NCBI RefSeq assembly: GCF_013256625.1
Contig: NZ_CP053908.1
Coordinates: forward strand, 1,426,001-1,490,000
Reading direction: 5' to 3'
From: Hymenobacter sp. BRD128
Lineage (GTDB): Bacteria; Bacteroidota; Bacteroidia; Cytophagales; Hymenobacteraceae
DNA: 64,000 nucleotides
In this document: piece by piece, positions 16,743 through 26,670 of the stretch
Layout of the letters: every line of letters begins with the position of its first letter
Numbering within the stretch: position 1 is the first letter of the stretch
Notes under the pieces: generated by a model
The model's input: only the letters and a program-made list of their open reading frames with translations
What the model was told of the DNA's origin: nothing
Database searches by the model: none
Program-made: the position numbers and the translations under genes

Positions 16743-18871
16743 ATGCGTTTGATAATTTATCTGGTCTTGAGCTTATTGGCCTGCGCCGCGCGAGTAAGCC
16801 TAGCCCAAACGGCGTCGCCCGTAGGCTTGGGCTGGGCCAAAAACAACGTGAACGGCGCGGTCTTCCGCAAAAACTCAGTGGTGAGCCTGGGCCGCGACCA
16901 GTACGTGGCCTACTACGACTCGGCGGGCTACGTGACCCTAGCCAAGCGCCGCCTGCCAGCTGGACCGTGGCAGGTGCAGCGTACTGCTTATCAAGGTAAT
17001 GTAAAAGACGCTCATAACGTCATCAGCCTGATGGTGGATGGCGCAGGCTACCTGCACCTGTCCTTCGACCACCATAATAACCCGCTGCACTACTGCCGCA
17101 GCGTAGTGCCCGGCTCGCTGAAAATGAATGCTTTGGAGCCCATGACTGGCCAGCAGGAGCAGAAAGTCAGCTACCCCGAGTTTTACCGCTTCCCTAATGG
17201 TAATCTGCTGTTTATGTACCGCGACGGCGGCTCGGGCAACGGCAACCTGGTGCTGAACCGCTACAGCCTGAAAACCCGCCGCTGGACGCGCCTGCACGAC
17301 GTGCTCATCGATGGCCAGGGCCAGCGCAATGCCTACTGGCAGGCCTGCCTCGATACCAAAGGCATCATTCACATAGCCTGGGTGTGGCGCGAGAGCCCCA
17401 ACGTAGCCTCCAACCACGACCTGGCCTACGCCCGCTCCCCGGACGGCGGCCGCACCTGGCAAAAAAGCACCGGGGAAAGCTACCACCTGCCCATCACCGA
17501 GGCCACGGCCGAGTACGCGGCCCGCATTCCGCAAAACAGCGAGTTGATAAACCAAACCAGCATCACCACCGATGCCCAGGGCACGCCCTACATTGCCACC
17601 TACTGGCGGCCCCAGGGCACGCAGGTGCCCCAGTATCAGCTGGTTTGCCTGGCCGGCAAAGCCTGGCAAACTACGCAGGTGGGCCAGCGCACCGCGCCCT
17701 TCAGCCTGAGTGGCACGGGCACCAAGAAAATCCCGATTTCACGCCCGCAGCTCGTGGTTGCTACTATTAAAGGCCACCCGGCCGCCTACCTGCTCTTCCG
17801 CGATGCCGAGCGCCAGGACCGCGCCTCGGTGCTGCACTGCCCCGACCTCACCCGCCCGCAGTGGGCGGCCGCCGACCTCACCGCTAGCCCGGTCGGCAAC
17901 TGGGAGCCCAGCTACGACACCGAGCGCTGGAAAAACGAGCACATTCTCAGCCTCTTTGTGCAGCGCACCGGCCAGGGCGACGGCGAAACCCTCGAAAACC
18001 TGGCCCCGCAGCCGGTGTACGTGCTCGATTGGCGGCCGGGCCAGCCGGTGCGGCCTGCTGCCCTAGCCGCGCTGCCCGCTGGCCCGCCCCCCCGGGCGCC
18101 ACCCAGGCCAGCGGGGGCTACCGCCTGGTGTGGGCTGATGAATTTGACCAGGCAGGCCGGCCCGACCCGGGCAACTGGGCCTACGAAACCGGCTTCGTGC
18201 GCAACCACGAGGCGCAGTGGTACCAGCCCGAAAACGCGCGCTGCGAAAATGGCTTGCTCGTGCTGGAAGCAAAAAAAGAATCGCGCCCCAATCCTGGGTA
18301 TAAAGCCGGTAGCCCCGACTGGCAAGCGCGCCGCCCTACCATCGACTACACCTCGGCTAGCCTCAACACGCGCGGCAAGCACCAGTGGCAGTACGGCCGC
18401 TTTGAGCTGCGCGCCCGCCTCGATACGCAGCCGGGTCTGTGGCCCGCCTTCTGGACGCTGGGCGTAGCGAAAGCCTGGCCTAGCAACGGCGAAATCGACA
18501 TTATGGAGTTTTATCAGGGTAAAATTCTGGCCAACGTGGCCTCGGGCACGGCCCGGCCCAACACGCCAAGGTGGCACAGCGAAACCAAGCCGCTGGCCAG
18601 CTTCGCCGACCCCGGGTGGGCTAGCCAGTTCCACATCTGGCGCCTGGACTGGGATGCCGAGGCCATCCGCCTCTACGTCGATGACCTGCTGCTGAACGAA
18701 ACCCTGCTCACGCAAACCGTCAATCAGGATGGCACCGGCTTCAACCCCATGCGGCAGCCGCACTACCTGCTGCTCAACCTGGCGCTAGGGGGCGACAACG
18801 GCGGTTCGCTCACCCCCACCACCCTGCCCAGCCGCTACGAAATCGACTACGTGCGCGTGTATCAGCGCTGA
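16743..18871 (+). CDS. BNR_4 - GH16 two-domain secreted enzyme, frameshifted
   Basis: Frame 1 from the ATG at 16743 encodes a signal peptide and a BNR_4 propeller (HNVISLMVDGAGYLHLSFDH, LAYARSPDGGRTW, WEPSYDTERWKNEHILSLF), reaching VYVLDWRPGQPVRP. It then runs into proline-rich nonsense, while the -1 frame encodes a GH16 catalytic domain: ASGGYRLVWADEFDQAG, FELRARLDTQPGLWPAFWTL, the catalytic box NGEIDIMEF, and EIDYVRVYQR at the end. Adding one C to the seven-C run at 18087-18093 joins both frames into a 709-residue protein. GH16 has no signal peptide or start of its own, so fusion is the natural reading. GH16 members cleave beta-1,3/1,4-glucans or galactans; the substrate here is inferred from context. 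Confidence 0.75.
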
Positions 18872-18952
18872 GAATTTCGGTTGACAATCAATAGCTTGTA
18901 TTTGAAATATCGAAAATAGGCCCGGGAAATTCGTCCGGCTACCCCAGGCAAT

Positions 18953-19483
18953 TCACGGACGGGCAGCAAGCTCGGCATCGATACCCTGATGCGCCAAGGC
19001 CTGCTTAAAATGCACTACGGCCTGCGCAAGCAGGGTTTCTCCGGCCACGGGGCGTGGCAATGGGACGTGGCTGCCCTCGTAGGCCGGGTTCGTTTGCTGG
19101 AGCCAGCTGGTGGCATTCTCCAAGTCGGCAAAGACGCCGATGTTGAGGTAGGGGAGTTGCTCGCGCACCTGCGCCGACAGGCCAAAAGCCCGCACGACGG
19201 GCGCGTGCACCCAGGCTAGCTGCTCGATGCCGGCTAGCTCCAGGTAAGGAAAAAAATGCTTGGTTAGCCAGGGCACAACTTCCCAGGGCAGGCTGGTTAC
19301 CTGAGCATCGCTGTTGAGCACGCGCGGGTAGGCGTGCTTGACAAAGCACTGCGCTACTTCCAGGCAGGCGTACTGCACGGCCGGCAAGGTCAGCGCGCCC
19401 TCCCACTCGATGTAAAGCCAATTATTCCAAGAATCAAAATAAACCTTTACGTGTGGAGCAGTGCATAAATGTCTTAGATTCAT
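18953..19483 (-). CDS. Unknown 176-residue cytoplasmic protein
   Basis: No family recognised with certainty. No signal peptide or membrane segment. The N-terminal part (VKVYFDSWNNWLYIEWEGALT) followed by VQYACLEVAQCFVKHAYPRVLNSDAQV and a final FADLENATSWLQQ resembles the SpoIIAA/STAS-like proteins frequent in Hymenobacter, where a strand-helix fold ends in an A.eWL motif. It is convergent with the carbohydrate locus and seems unrelated to it. Confidence 0.65.
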   Translation of the reverse strand: MNLRHLCTAPHVKVYFDSWNNWLYIEWEGALTLPAVQYACLEVAQCFVKHAYPRVLNSDAQVTSLPWEVVPWLTKHFFPYLELAGIEQLAWVHAPVVRAFGLSAQVREQLPYLNIGVFADLENATSWLQQTNPAYEGSHVPLPRPVAGETLLAQAVVHFKQALAHQGIDAELAARP

Positions 19484-19550
19484 AGGGTAGGAGAGAAATA
19501 AACCCTAAAATTCCCTGTGCTGGCTCAGCAATAAAATAATGGCTAAATGC

Positions 19551-19583
19551 AAAAAGCCTCTACCGAAACGGTAGAGGCTTTTT
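19551..19583. terminator. Bidirectional terminator hairpin
   Basis: A perfect 15-bp stem (AAAAAGCCTCTACCG / CGGTAGAGGCTTTTT) with loop AAA. The A and T tracts let it work on both strands. It lies upstream of the minus-strand unknown gene. Confidence 0.75.
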
Positions 19584-19970
19584 CACTTAAAAATAAAGTG
19601 AAAATTCAATAAAAATTCATTGATTAGTAAGCCTTTGCCTGGTCCAGGGCCTCCGCTTACCTTCCCCGGTTAACCCAAGCCAGGCTAAAGTAGAGAAAAT
19701 CGGGTACTGGCGCCAGACATATACTGGCTTCCGACGCCACAGCTTGTTGCAGAAGCCCGCGCCCAATGAGCTGATGACTAACTGCCGCCACTACGAAGCC
19801 ATTCTCAAGCGGTCTTATAAATGGGCAGCAGTCAAAGTTGCTCAACTTCTGCGACCAGCCAGCTTACGGAATGGGAAACGTATAGGCTGGCTCCGCAAGA
19901 GCAGCTAGCGGAGAAGCCGCAAGGCCGGGATTTTGAAAATTCTCAATAAAAATTGGTTCCGTATAAATAA
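19584..19970. other. Intergenic stretch with no supported gene
   Basis: Low-complexity, AT-richer sequence between two hairpins. A 62-codon minus-strand frame at 19657-19845 has no recognisable homology or start context, and I do not support it as a gene. Confidence 0.5.
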
Positions 19971-20004
19971 AAAAAGCCCCTCACGCTAGCGTGAGGGGCT
20001 TTTT
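19971..20004 (-). terminator. tRNA-Arg terminator
   Basis: A fully self-complementary 34-bp element (AAAAAGCCCCTCACGC ... GCGTGAGGGGCTTTTT) with GCTAGC at its centre. It begins 3 bp after the 3' end of the minus-strand tRNA, and the run of T that follows on the minus strand completes an intrinsic terminator. Confidence 0.85.
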
Positions 20005-20006
20005 AG

Positions 20007-20078
20007 TGGTCTCGTTAGGAATCGAACCTAAATCTAGAGCTTCGGAGGCTCCTATACTATCCGTTGTACTACGAGACC
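20007..20078 (-). tRNA. tRNA-Arg (anticodon CCG)
   Basis: Minus-strand cloverleaf: acceptor GGTCTCG / CGAGACC, anticodon stem GGAGC / GCTCT with loop CTCCGAA (anticodon CCG, reads CGG), T arm with GGTTCGATTCC, discriminator A. CCA is not encoded. About 72 nt. Confidence 0.93.
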
Positions 20079-20139
20079 CGGTGCGGGCCTGCAAAAGTAG
20101 CTACAAAAGCGGGCGCGGCCAAACCGTAGCTAGTACTTA

Positions 20140-20532
20140 TGTGCTACTCCCCAACAACTGGGCACTGCCGCGGGGGGTAGCAAGTAATAAATAGCTGGTT
20201 GGATAAATAGAGAATTTACTGAAGCCTGGCGCCGGTGTTTGCCCACCTCAGCCTGGGTGGGGCCACCGGTGCTTGCAGTAGGCAAAGTACGCCTGCAAGT
20301 GGTGGTGTAGGTGGTGGTCATCGTTGGCGGGGTAGGGATAATAGGCGCCCAGTTAAGCGTGCGCCAGAGTTGTTCGAGAAAGGCATTGCCAGTCGCCCGG
20401 CCCCGACCGTCGCGGCGGCTAACGCAACTTCTGCGTTGCACTCAGTAGGGAGGCGGCAACGGGGGCATTTCGGGTTCAGGGCGCTGCCTAAGCTAGCCGC
20501 CAGCAACGGTCCAACTTTTGGGGAGTACTACA
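20140..20532 (-). mobile_element. Internally deleted IS3-family element (about 393 bp)
   Basis: Both ends are visible as inverted repeats: minus strand from 20532, TGTAGTACTCCCCAAAAGTT..., and plus strand from 20140, TGTGCTACTCCCCAACAACT..., with about 19 of 24 positions shared; TG...CA ends and this sequence are typical of the IS150 group. Inside, on the minus strand, DGRGRATGNAFLEQLWRTLN (from about 20425) matches the DDE-region motif of IS3 transposase OrfB, then a frameshift leads to AYYPYPANDDHHLHHHLQAY and CKHRWPHPG before a stop near 20241. The front of the transposase is deleted. No target duplication was found. Cannot move by itself. Confidence 0.75.
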
Positions 20533-20623
20533 CCTCTGTGATGGTTTTAGGAGCGGAAGCATAATAAACTGACAATCAGACACAGGCATATTGAAAAGCA
20601 ATTAGTTGCAAAAGTACTTTAGC

Positions 20624-22732
20624 TTACTCCCCCAACTTCCCCAAAATCTCCAGCGCAGCCTTAGCAATGACGGTGCCGGGGCCGTAGATGCCGGCCACAC
20701 CCGCGTCGTAGAGCTGCTGGTAATCTTGCGGCGGAATGACGCCGCCGGCGATGACGAGGATATCAGGGCGGCCTTCTTTTTTCAATTCTGCAATGAGCTG
20801 AGGCAGCAGCGTGTTGTGGCCGGCGGCTAGGCTGCTCACGCCTACCACGTGCACGTCGTTGTCCACGGCCTGGCGGGCTACTTCAGCGGGGGTTTGGAAG
20901 AGGGGCGCCAGGTCTACGTCGAAGCCCACGTCGGCGAAGGAGGTGGCGATGATTTTGGCGCCGCGGTCGTGGCCGTCCTGGCCCATTTTGGCCACCAGCA
21001 TGCGGGGGCGGCGACCCTCGCGGGCGGCAAAATCCTCGGCGGCGCGGCGGGCCTGGGCAAAGTCGGCGTTGTCGGTCATGCCCTGCTGATACACGCCCTG
21101 CACGGTGCGGCTGGTGGCCTGGTGGCGGCCCCAGGCGGCTTCGAGCGCGTCGGAGATTTCGCCGAGGGTGGCGCGGGCGCGGGCGGCCGTCACGGCCAGG
21201 GCCAGCAGGTTTTGGGAGGTATCGGTGGCAGCGGCCGTGAGGGCAGCCAGGGCGGCCTGCACGGCGTCGTTGTTGCGCTCGGCGCGGATTTTTTGCAGGC
21301 GGGCTACCTGGCTTTCGCGCACCGCGTCGTTGTCGATTTGCAGCACGTCGAGCGGGGCCTCGCCTTCGGGCGCCGGGTATTTATTCACGCCCACGATGAC
21401 CTCCTGGCCGGTGTCGATGCGCGCCTGCTTGCGGGCGGCGGCTTCCTCGATGCGGAGCTTGGGCAGGCCGGTTTCGATGGCGGCGGCCATGCCGCCGAGG
21501 GCTTCGACTTCCTGCATCAGGGCCCAGGCCTGGTTGGCGAGGTCGGCGGTGAGGCTTTCTACATAATAGGAGCCGCCCCAGGGGTCCACTACTTTGGTGA
21601 TATCGGTTTCGTACTGGAGGTAAAGCTGGGTGTTGCGGGCGATGCGGGCCGAAAAGTCGGTGGGCAGGGCTAGGGCCTCATCCAGCGCATTGGTGTGCAG
21701 GCTCTGGGTGCCGCCGAGGGCCGCCGCCAGGGCCTCCACGGTGGTGCGGGTCACGTTGTTGAACGGGTCTTGGGCGGTGAGCGAGTAGCCCGAGGTCTGG
21801 CAGTGCGTGCGCAAAGCCAGGCTTTTATCGCTCTGCGGGTCAAACTGCTTAATGAGCTTAGCCCACAGCAGGCGGCCGGCGCGCAGCTTGGCAATCTCCA
21901 GAAAGTGGTTCATGCCAATGCCCCAGAAAAAGGAGAGGCGCGGGGCAAAATCGTCGATTTTCAGGCCCGCCGCTAGCCCGGCGCGCACGTACTGCAAGCC
22001 ATCGGCTAGGGTGTAGGCCAGCTCCAGCTCGGCAGTGGCGCCGGCCTCGTGCATATGGTAGCCCGAGATGCTGATGCTGTTGAACTTGGGCATGTGCTGC
22101 GCCGTGTAGGCGAAGATGTCGGCGATGAGCCGCATGCTCGGCGCGGGCGGGTAGATGTAGGTGTTGCGCACCATAAACTCCTTCAGAATATCATTCTGAA
22201 TAGTGCCCGTCAGCTTCTCGGGCGGCACGCCCTGCTCCTCGGCCGCCACGATGAAGAAGGCCAGCACCGGTAGCACGGCCCCGTTCATGGTCATGCTCAC
22301 CGACATCTCACCCAAGGGAATCTGGTCGAAGAGGATTTTCATGTCCTTCACCGAGTCGATGGCCACGCCGGCCTTGCCCACGTCGCCCACCACGCGCGGG
22401 TGGTCCGAGTCGTAGCCCCGGTGCGTGGCCAGGTCGAAGGCCACACTCAGCCCTTTCTGCCCGCCGGCTAGGTTGCGCCGGTAAAAAGCGTTCGATTCCT
22501 CGGCTGTGCTGAAGCCCGCGTACTGGCGCACCGTCCAGGGCGAGCGCACGTACATGCTGGCGTAAGGGCCGCGTAGGTAGGGCGCGATGCCCGCCCCGAA
22601 GCCCAGGTGCGGCAGGTGCGCGGCATCGGCGGCGGTGTACATGGCCGGGCCGGCGCTGGGGTAGTCGGCAGGCTTGGCCGGGGCCGGGAGGCTAGCGGCG
22701 TCGTAGGCGATAGTGGAAAAGTCGGGGCGCAT
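20624..22732 (-). CDS. Methylmalonyl-CoA mutase, large (catalytic) subunit
   Basis: Adenosylcobalamin-dependent interconversion of methylmalonyl-CoA and succinyl-CoA, linking propionate and odd-chain or branched substrates to the TCA cycle. 702 residues, normal length. N-terminal substrate barrel: [68 protein letters not shown]-terminal B12 domain with the lower-axial-ligand box DGHDRG ([20 protein letters not shown]) and [17 protein letters not shown]. All hallmark residues are present. The small subunit is just upstream, separated by about 100 bp with a large palindrome. No B12 riboswitch was seen upstream of either gene. Confidence 0.97.
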   Translation of the reverse strand: MRPDFSTIAYDAASLPAPAKPADYPSAGPAMYTAADAAHLPHLGFGAGIAPYLRGPYASMYVRSPWTVRQYAGFSTAEESNAFYRRNLAGGQKGLSVAFDLATHRGYDSDHPRVVGDVGKAGVAIDSVKDMKILFDQIPLGEMSVSMTMNGAVLPVLAFFIVAAEEQGVPPEKLTGTIQNDILKEFMVRNTYIYPPAPSMRLIADIFAYTAQHMPKFNSISISGYHMHEAGATAELELAYTLADGLQYVRAGLAAGLKIDDFAPRLSFFWGIGMNHFLEIAKLRAGRLLWAKLIKQFDPQSDKSLALRTHCQTSGYSLTAQDPFNNVTRTTVEALAAALGGTQSLHTNALDEALALPTDFSARIARNTQLYLQYETDITKVVDPWGGSYYVESLTADLANQAWALMQEVEALGGMAAAIETGLPKLRIEEAAARKQARIDTGQEVIVGVNKYPAPEGEAPLDVLQIDNDAVRESQVARLQKIRAERNNDAVQAALAALTAAATDTSQNLLALAVTAARARATLGEISDALEAAWGRHQATSRTVQGVYQQGMTDNADFAQARRAAEDFAAREGRRPRMLVAKMGQDGHDRGAKIIATSFADVGFDVDLAPLFQTPAEVARQAVDNDVHVVGVSSLAAGHNTLLPQLIAELKKEGRPDILVIAGGVIPPQDYQQLYDAGVAGIYGPGTVIAKAALEILGKLGE

Positions 22733-22749
22733 AATACTATTGGTTTTCG

Positions 22750-22825
22750 GCGCCTTCTGCGTACTCCTCTGCGGGCTAAAACCGTCACAACGACATTAGG
22801 GCGCAGAGGAGTACGCAGAAGGCGC
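22750..22825. repeat. 24-bp perfect inverted repeat between the mutase genes
   Basis: Arms at 22750-22773 and 22802-22825 (GCGCCTTCTGCGTACTCCTC... and its exact complement) enclose 28 bp. It fills most of the intercistronic gap. It may be an interspersed repeat or an RNA hairpin that sets the ratio of the two subunits; inference. Confidence 0.75.
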
Positions 22826-22833
22826 AGCTTGTT

Positions 22834-24581
22834 CTAGCGCCCTTGCAGGCGCGCTAATACTTCTTCCGTGCGGTGGCCCTCCACCACAAATTCCTTGAAC
22901 CCGAACACCCGCACGGCCTCCAGCAGGGTAGCCAGGTCGGAGGTGATGAGTGAAGGGATATCGAAGGTGTGACCCACGGGTACCTGCTGCACCACCCGCG
23001 CCAGATGGTCGAACTGCGCGGGCGTGGCGTACATAAGGGTGGCTTCCTCAGGCTTTGAAAACAGCACCGAGTAGGAGTCAGGCGCTAAGTCGAGGCGGGG
23101 CGGGGTGGCCGTGCGCTCGCTCGGGTGCAGCAGGTGCCAGAAGGCTTCGGCGATTTCCTCGTTCACGCGGGCATTGCCGAGTAGCACCAGCGTGGCCTGC
23201 TTGTCCTGGTTGGCGCGGCGCTCGAAGTGCAGGGCGGTGGCCAGCCGCAGCACCTCGCTAGGGTAGGTGGCGCGGGTGGTGTCGAAGTCGCGCGAGCGCA
23301 GCAGCTGCTTGGGCTGAAAATCGAATTTTTCCTGGGGATTCTGGAAGCGGTTGGTGCCCACCACCACATCTTGGCCGGTGGCGATGCGCTTGAATTTTTC
23401 GAGGCCCGACTGGCTCACGGCTTCCAGGGCGCGGCTGCGGGCGTGCGCCATGCCGCCCTGGGCTTCGAGGGCCTGAAACTCGGCCCAGGCGGCGCGGGCC
23501 AGCTCATCAGTCAGGGTTTCAATAAAATAGGAGCCGGCCGCCGGGTCGGCCACCCAGTCGAGGTGAGCTTCCTCTTGCAGAATAACGGGCAGGTTGCGGG
23601 CTAGCCGGGCGCTAAACTCATTGGGTGCCTGGTAGAGGCAGTCGAACGCCGCTACCTGAATAGAGTCGGCCCCGCCGAGCACGGCGCTCATGGCCTCGGT
23701 GGTGTGGCGCAGCAGGTTGGTGTGCGGGTCGAGAGTCGTTTGCGTCCAGGTAGAGGTGGCCGCGTGAATGGCTAGCGTGGCCGCCCCCGCCGCCGGCAGC
23801 CCGAAGGCGTGCAGCAGCGTGGCCCACAGCCGCCGGGCGGCCCGCAGCCGGGCTATTTCGGGAAAGTAGCTGGGGCTAATAGCAAAATCGAGGTGCAGCG
23901 CCCGCGCCACCTCGGCCGTAGTGAGGCCGCTAGCCTCATCGGGCAGCACCTCTAGCATGGCGGCGGCCGTGCTCAGGCTGAAAGCCAGCTGCTGGGTGAG
24001 CGTAGCCCCGCGGTTGCCAAAGTACATGCCATTGACCGCCAAGGTAGTAAACGCAGGCCACCCGCGCGCCAGCTCCAGGCAGCGCCGCAGGGTGGTCCGA
24101 AATGGCAGCAGCTCGGCGCCTTCGGGCAGGGTGGTGGGCGTGTAGCGCAGGTAGCCTTGCAGCGGCTGGCCGTTGCCGGCGGTGCGCAGCCTTTCCAGCA
24201 GGGCATCCGGGCTTTGCGACACCGTGTAGCCTAGCCAGGTAGTAGCCAGCGGCAGGCGCTCGGCCAGTTCGCCCACGGCAAAGCTGGCCGAGTCGCCCTG
24301 GAAGTGAAAATGCAGGCCCGCGGCCCCGCGCGCCAGCGCATCGGCGCCCTGCTCTATCTGGAGGCGGCCGTCGGTACCAGCGGGCACGGCCAGCGCCACC
24401 ACGTTGCGGCAGGGCGCGGGGCGCGGCGGCAGGGGGCGGGCGGCCCACCCAGGGCGGCCAGGGCCTCGTGGTGGTAAAAGGGCTCAGCCACCAAGCCGTC
24501 GGGCAGCGTCCAGCGCAGGCTGGCCGGGTCGGCGCCTTTTAGCTCGCGGGCTAGCTGCGCCTGCCACTGCGCGGTGCTCAC
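22834..24581 (-). CDS. Methylmalonyl-CoA mutase, small subunit, frameshifted
   Basis: Non-catalytic partner of the large subunit. The N-terminus (MSTAQWQAQLARELKG, LRWTLPDGLVAEPFYHHEAL) is in one frame from 24581; the remainder (NVVALAVPAGTDGRLQIEQG, FAISPSYFPEIARLRAARRL, DPAAGSYFIETLTDELARAAW) is in the -1 frame. One added base in the GC-rich stretch at about 24425-24455 restores a 582-residue protein. The downstream frame has only a GTG at 24402 and would lack the N-terminal region, so two genes are unlikely. The B12-binding residues are absent at the C-terminus, as expected for this subunit. Sequence error or a real mutation cannot be told apart here. Confidence 0.82.
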
Positions 24582-24759
24582 GGGCGCAAACTCGGAAAAA
24601 GAAACGGGCGGGGTGGGGGGAGGGAAGAGTCAGTCATACTTTTTCAGCTAGGCGCCGTGGTGGCGTAGCCAGCCCACGCGGCCCGCAAGATACCGCCCCG
24701 GCAGGCATGGGGCCGGAGTGTTGGCCGGGGTAAAGGCGCGGGCAGCTGCACCTACTGCT

Positions 24760-24767
24760 TACTTTTG
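24760..24767 (+). promoter_or_regulatory. -7 element of the 5'-nucleotidase operon
   Basis: TACTTTTG fits TAnnTTTG and lies about 70 bp before the ATG at 24838. No convincing -33 element at normal spacing. Confidence 0.45.
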
Positions 24768-24837
24768 TGGTTCCCGCTGGTTTCCGCCGGGCTGCCTGCT
24801 GTTCCAGTGCTTTGCTCCTTTACCTGTTACGAATCTG

Positions 24838-25596
24838 ATGCGCTTCGTTCGTCCCGTTGCGGCTAGCCTGCTCGCGCTGGCCCTGGCCACCGGCTGCCAG
24901 CGCGGCCCGCTGCTGGCTACGGCGCGCCTGCCCGCCGCCACCAGCCAGCCCGTGGGCGGCACCATCGTGCCCGATGCCGGCGCGGCCGACTACATCAAGC
25001 CCTATCACGATAAGGTGGTAAGCGAGATGCAGCAGGTTATTGGCCAAGCCCCGGTGGCGCTCGGCAAAAACCCCGGCGAAAATCCCATTGTCAATTTCGT
25101 GGCCGACTTGCAGCGCACCGCCGCCAGCCAGTATTTCAAGGGCGAGCCCATCGAGCTGGGCGTGATGACCAACGGCGGCATGCGCAATGCGCTACCGGCC
25201 GGGCCCGTCACGCTGGGCAACGTGTTCGAGCTCATGCCTTTCGAGAATGAGCTCCTGGTGCTCGACGCGCCCGGCCCCGTGGTGCAGCAATTATTCGACT
25301 ACGCGGCGCCCCTCGGCATGGCCGTGTCGGGCGCCGTCTACACCGTAGGCCCCGATAAAAAGCCCCAGCAGATTCTTGTCGGCGGCCAGCCCTTCGACCC
25401 GGCCAAGACTTACCGCATCGCCATTTCCGACTACCTGGCCGGCGGCGGCGACCACATGGAGTTTCTCAAGGCGGCCAAGCTGCGCCACACCGGGCTGCTG
25501 CTGCGCACCGTCATCATCGACCACATCAAGGGCCTTACTGCCGCCGGCCAGCCCGTCACGGCTAGGGTCGAGGGCCGGGTGAAGCCCGCTAATTAA
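24838..25596 (+). CDS. Lipoprotein with 5'-nucleotidase C-terminal domain
   Basis: 252 residues: lipoprotein signal (SLLALALATGC, Cys about 19), then only the substrate-binding C-terminal domain of UshA-type 5'-nucleotidases: GVMTNGGMRNALPAG, GNVFELMPFENELLVLD, and FDPAKTYRIAISDYLAGGGD. In UshA this domain binds the nucleoside, while the metallophosphatase domain does catalysis; here catalysis is in the next gene, 87 bp downstream. The two together probably form a split periplasmic nucleotidase. Start at 24838 is chosen because it begins the lipoprotein signal; the frame is open upstream. Confidence 0.88.
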   Translation: MRFVRPVAASLLALALATGCQRGPLLATARLPAATSQPVGGTIVPDAGAADYIKPYHDKVVSEMQQVIGQAPVALGKNPGENPIVNFVADLQRTAASQYFKGEPIELGVMTNGGMRNALPAGPVTLGNVFELMPFENELLVLDAPGPVVQQLFDYAAPLGMAVSGAVYTVGPDKKPQQILVGGQPFDPAKTYRIAISDYLAGGGDHMEFLKAAKLRHTGLLLRTVIIDHIKGLTAAGQPVTARVEGRVKPAN

Positions 25597-25612
25597 TCAG
25601 TGAACAAGTATC

Positions 25613-25677
25613 AGTGAGCAGTGAACAGTCATTGATATGTTGTTTGTCTACCATCTGTTCATTGCTAACTGCTCACT
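25613..25677. repeat. Inverted repeat between nucleotidase genes
   Basis: AGTGAGCAGT (25613-25622) and ACTGCTCACT (25668-25677) are exact complements; inner GAACAG / CTGTTC extend the pairing with a gap. AT-rich, unlike its surroundings. Possibly an interspersed repeat or intercistronic hairpin. Confidence 0.5.
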
Positions 25678-25683
25678 AATACT

Positions 25684-26609
25684 ATGCAGCGCCGCGATTT
25701 TCTCCAGAAATCTCTAGTTGGCACGGCCGGCCTCAGCCTGCTCGGCCCTAGCCTCGTGGCTAATGCCGCCGGCAGCTCGTCGCGGCTCGTTATTCTGCAC
25801 ACCAACGACATGCACTCGCGCATCGAGCCCTTTCCCGACAATGCCCCGCAGTGGGCCGGGCTAGGGGCATGGCACGGCGCGAGGCCCTCATCGACAGCGT
25901 GCGCCGCCAGGAGCCCAACGTGCTGCTGCTCGACTCGGGCGATATCTGGCAGGGCACGCCCTATTTCAACTTCTTTCTGGGCGAGCTGGAATACAAGCTG
26001 ATGAGCCGCATGAAGTACGACGCCAGCACCTTCGGCAACCACGACTTCGACAACGGCCTCGAAGGCTTGCAGAAGCAGTTGCCCAACGCTGGCTTCCCAT
26101 TTCTCATCGCCAACTACGATTTCAGCGGCACCCCGCTGGCCGGCCGCTTCGCGCCCTACAAGGTTTTTGCAAAAGCCGGCGCCCGCATCGGCGTCTTTGG
26201 GCTGGGTATCGAATTAAAAGGGCTCGTGGCCGATAAAAATTTTGGCACTACCCAGTACCTCGACCCCGTGACCGTGGCCCGGGCCCAGGTGCAGCAGCTG
26301 CGCGAGCGCGAACATTGCGATATGGTTATCTGCCTCTCGCACCTCGGCTATAAGTATGAAAGCGAGAAGCTTGACGACCGCAAGCTAGCCGCCCAGGTCG
26401 GCGGCATCGACCTGATTTTAGGGGGGCACACCCATACCTTCATGCCCGCTCCCGAGCCCATTACCGGCCCCCAGGGCCACGTTACGCTGATAAACCAAGT
26501 GGGCTGGTCGGGCATTAACCTGGGCCGTATCGACTATGATATGCGCCGTGGTGCTCAGCCCGTACGGGCCACCGGGGCCCTGGTGCTGCCCGTTCGCGCT
26601 ACCTGCTAG
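25684..26609 (+). CDS. Metallophosphatase (5'-nucleotidase catalytic part), frameshifted
   Basis: Calcineurin-like phosphoesterase, exported by a Tat-type signal (MQRRDFLQKSLVGTAGLSLL). Frame 1 gives the first metal box LVILHTNDMHSRIEPFP; frame 2 gives the rest: LLLDSGDIWQGTPYFN, STFGNHDFDNG, VICLSHLGY and LILGGHTHTF. Adding one G to the run at 25864-25867 joins them through AGLGGMARREALIDSVRR into a 308-residue protein with all metal-binding motifs. The second frame has no signal peptide. It would act together with the preceding lipoprotein to dephosphorylate nucleotides in the periplasm. Confidence 0.85.
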
Positions 26610-26618
26610 CGGCTTCAT

Positions 26619-26644
26619 AAAAGCAAGCATTTGCGGGCTTTTTT
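26619..26644 (+). terminator. Probable terminator of the nucleotidase operon
   Basis: AAAAGC..GCA / TGC..GCTTTTTT, an imperfect stem followed by six T, 10 bp after the stop codon. Confidence 0.5.
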
Positions 26645-26670
26645 GTCTGCTGGTTTATGCGCAAATTTGT

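Noticed and set aside
18029..18871. GH16 as an independent gene starting at 18029
   Set aside because: Start would be a TTG in the BNR_4 coding region, with no signal peptide; a one-base repair gives a continuous two-domain protein.
19657..19845. 62-codon minus-strand frame between the terminators
   Set aside because: No homology recognised, no -7 element; considered a transposase remnant but no IS motif could be matched.
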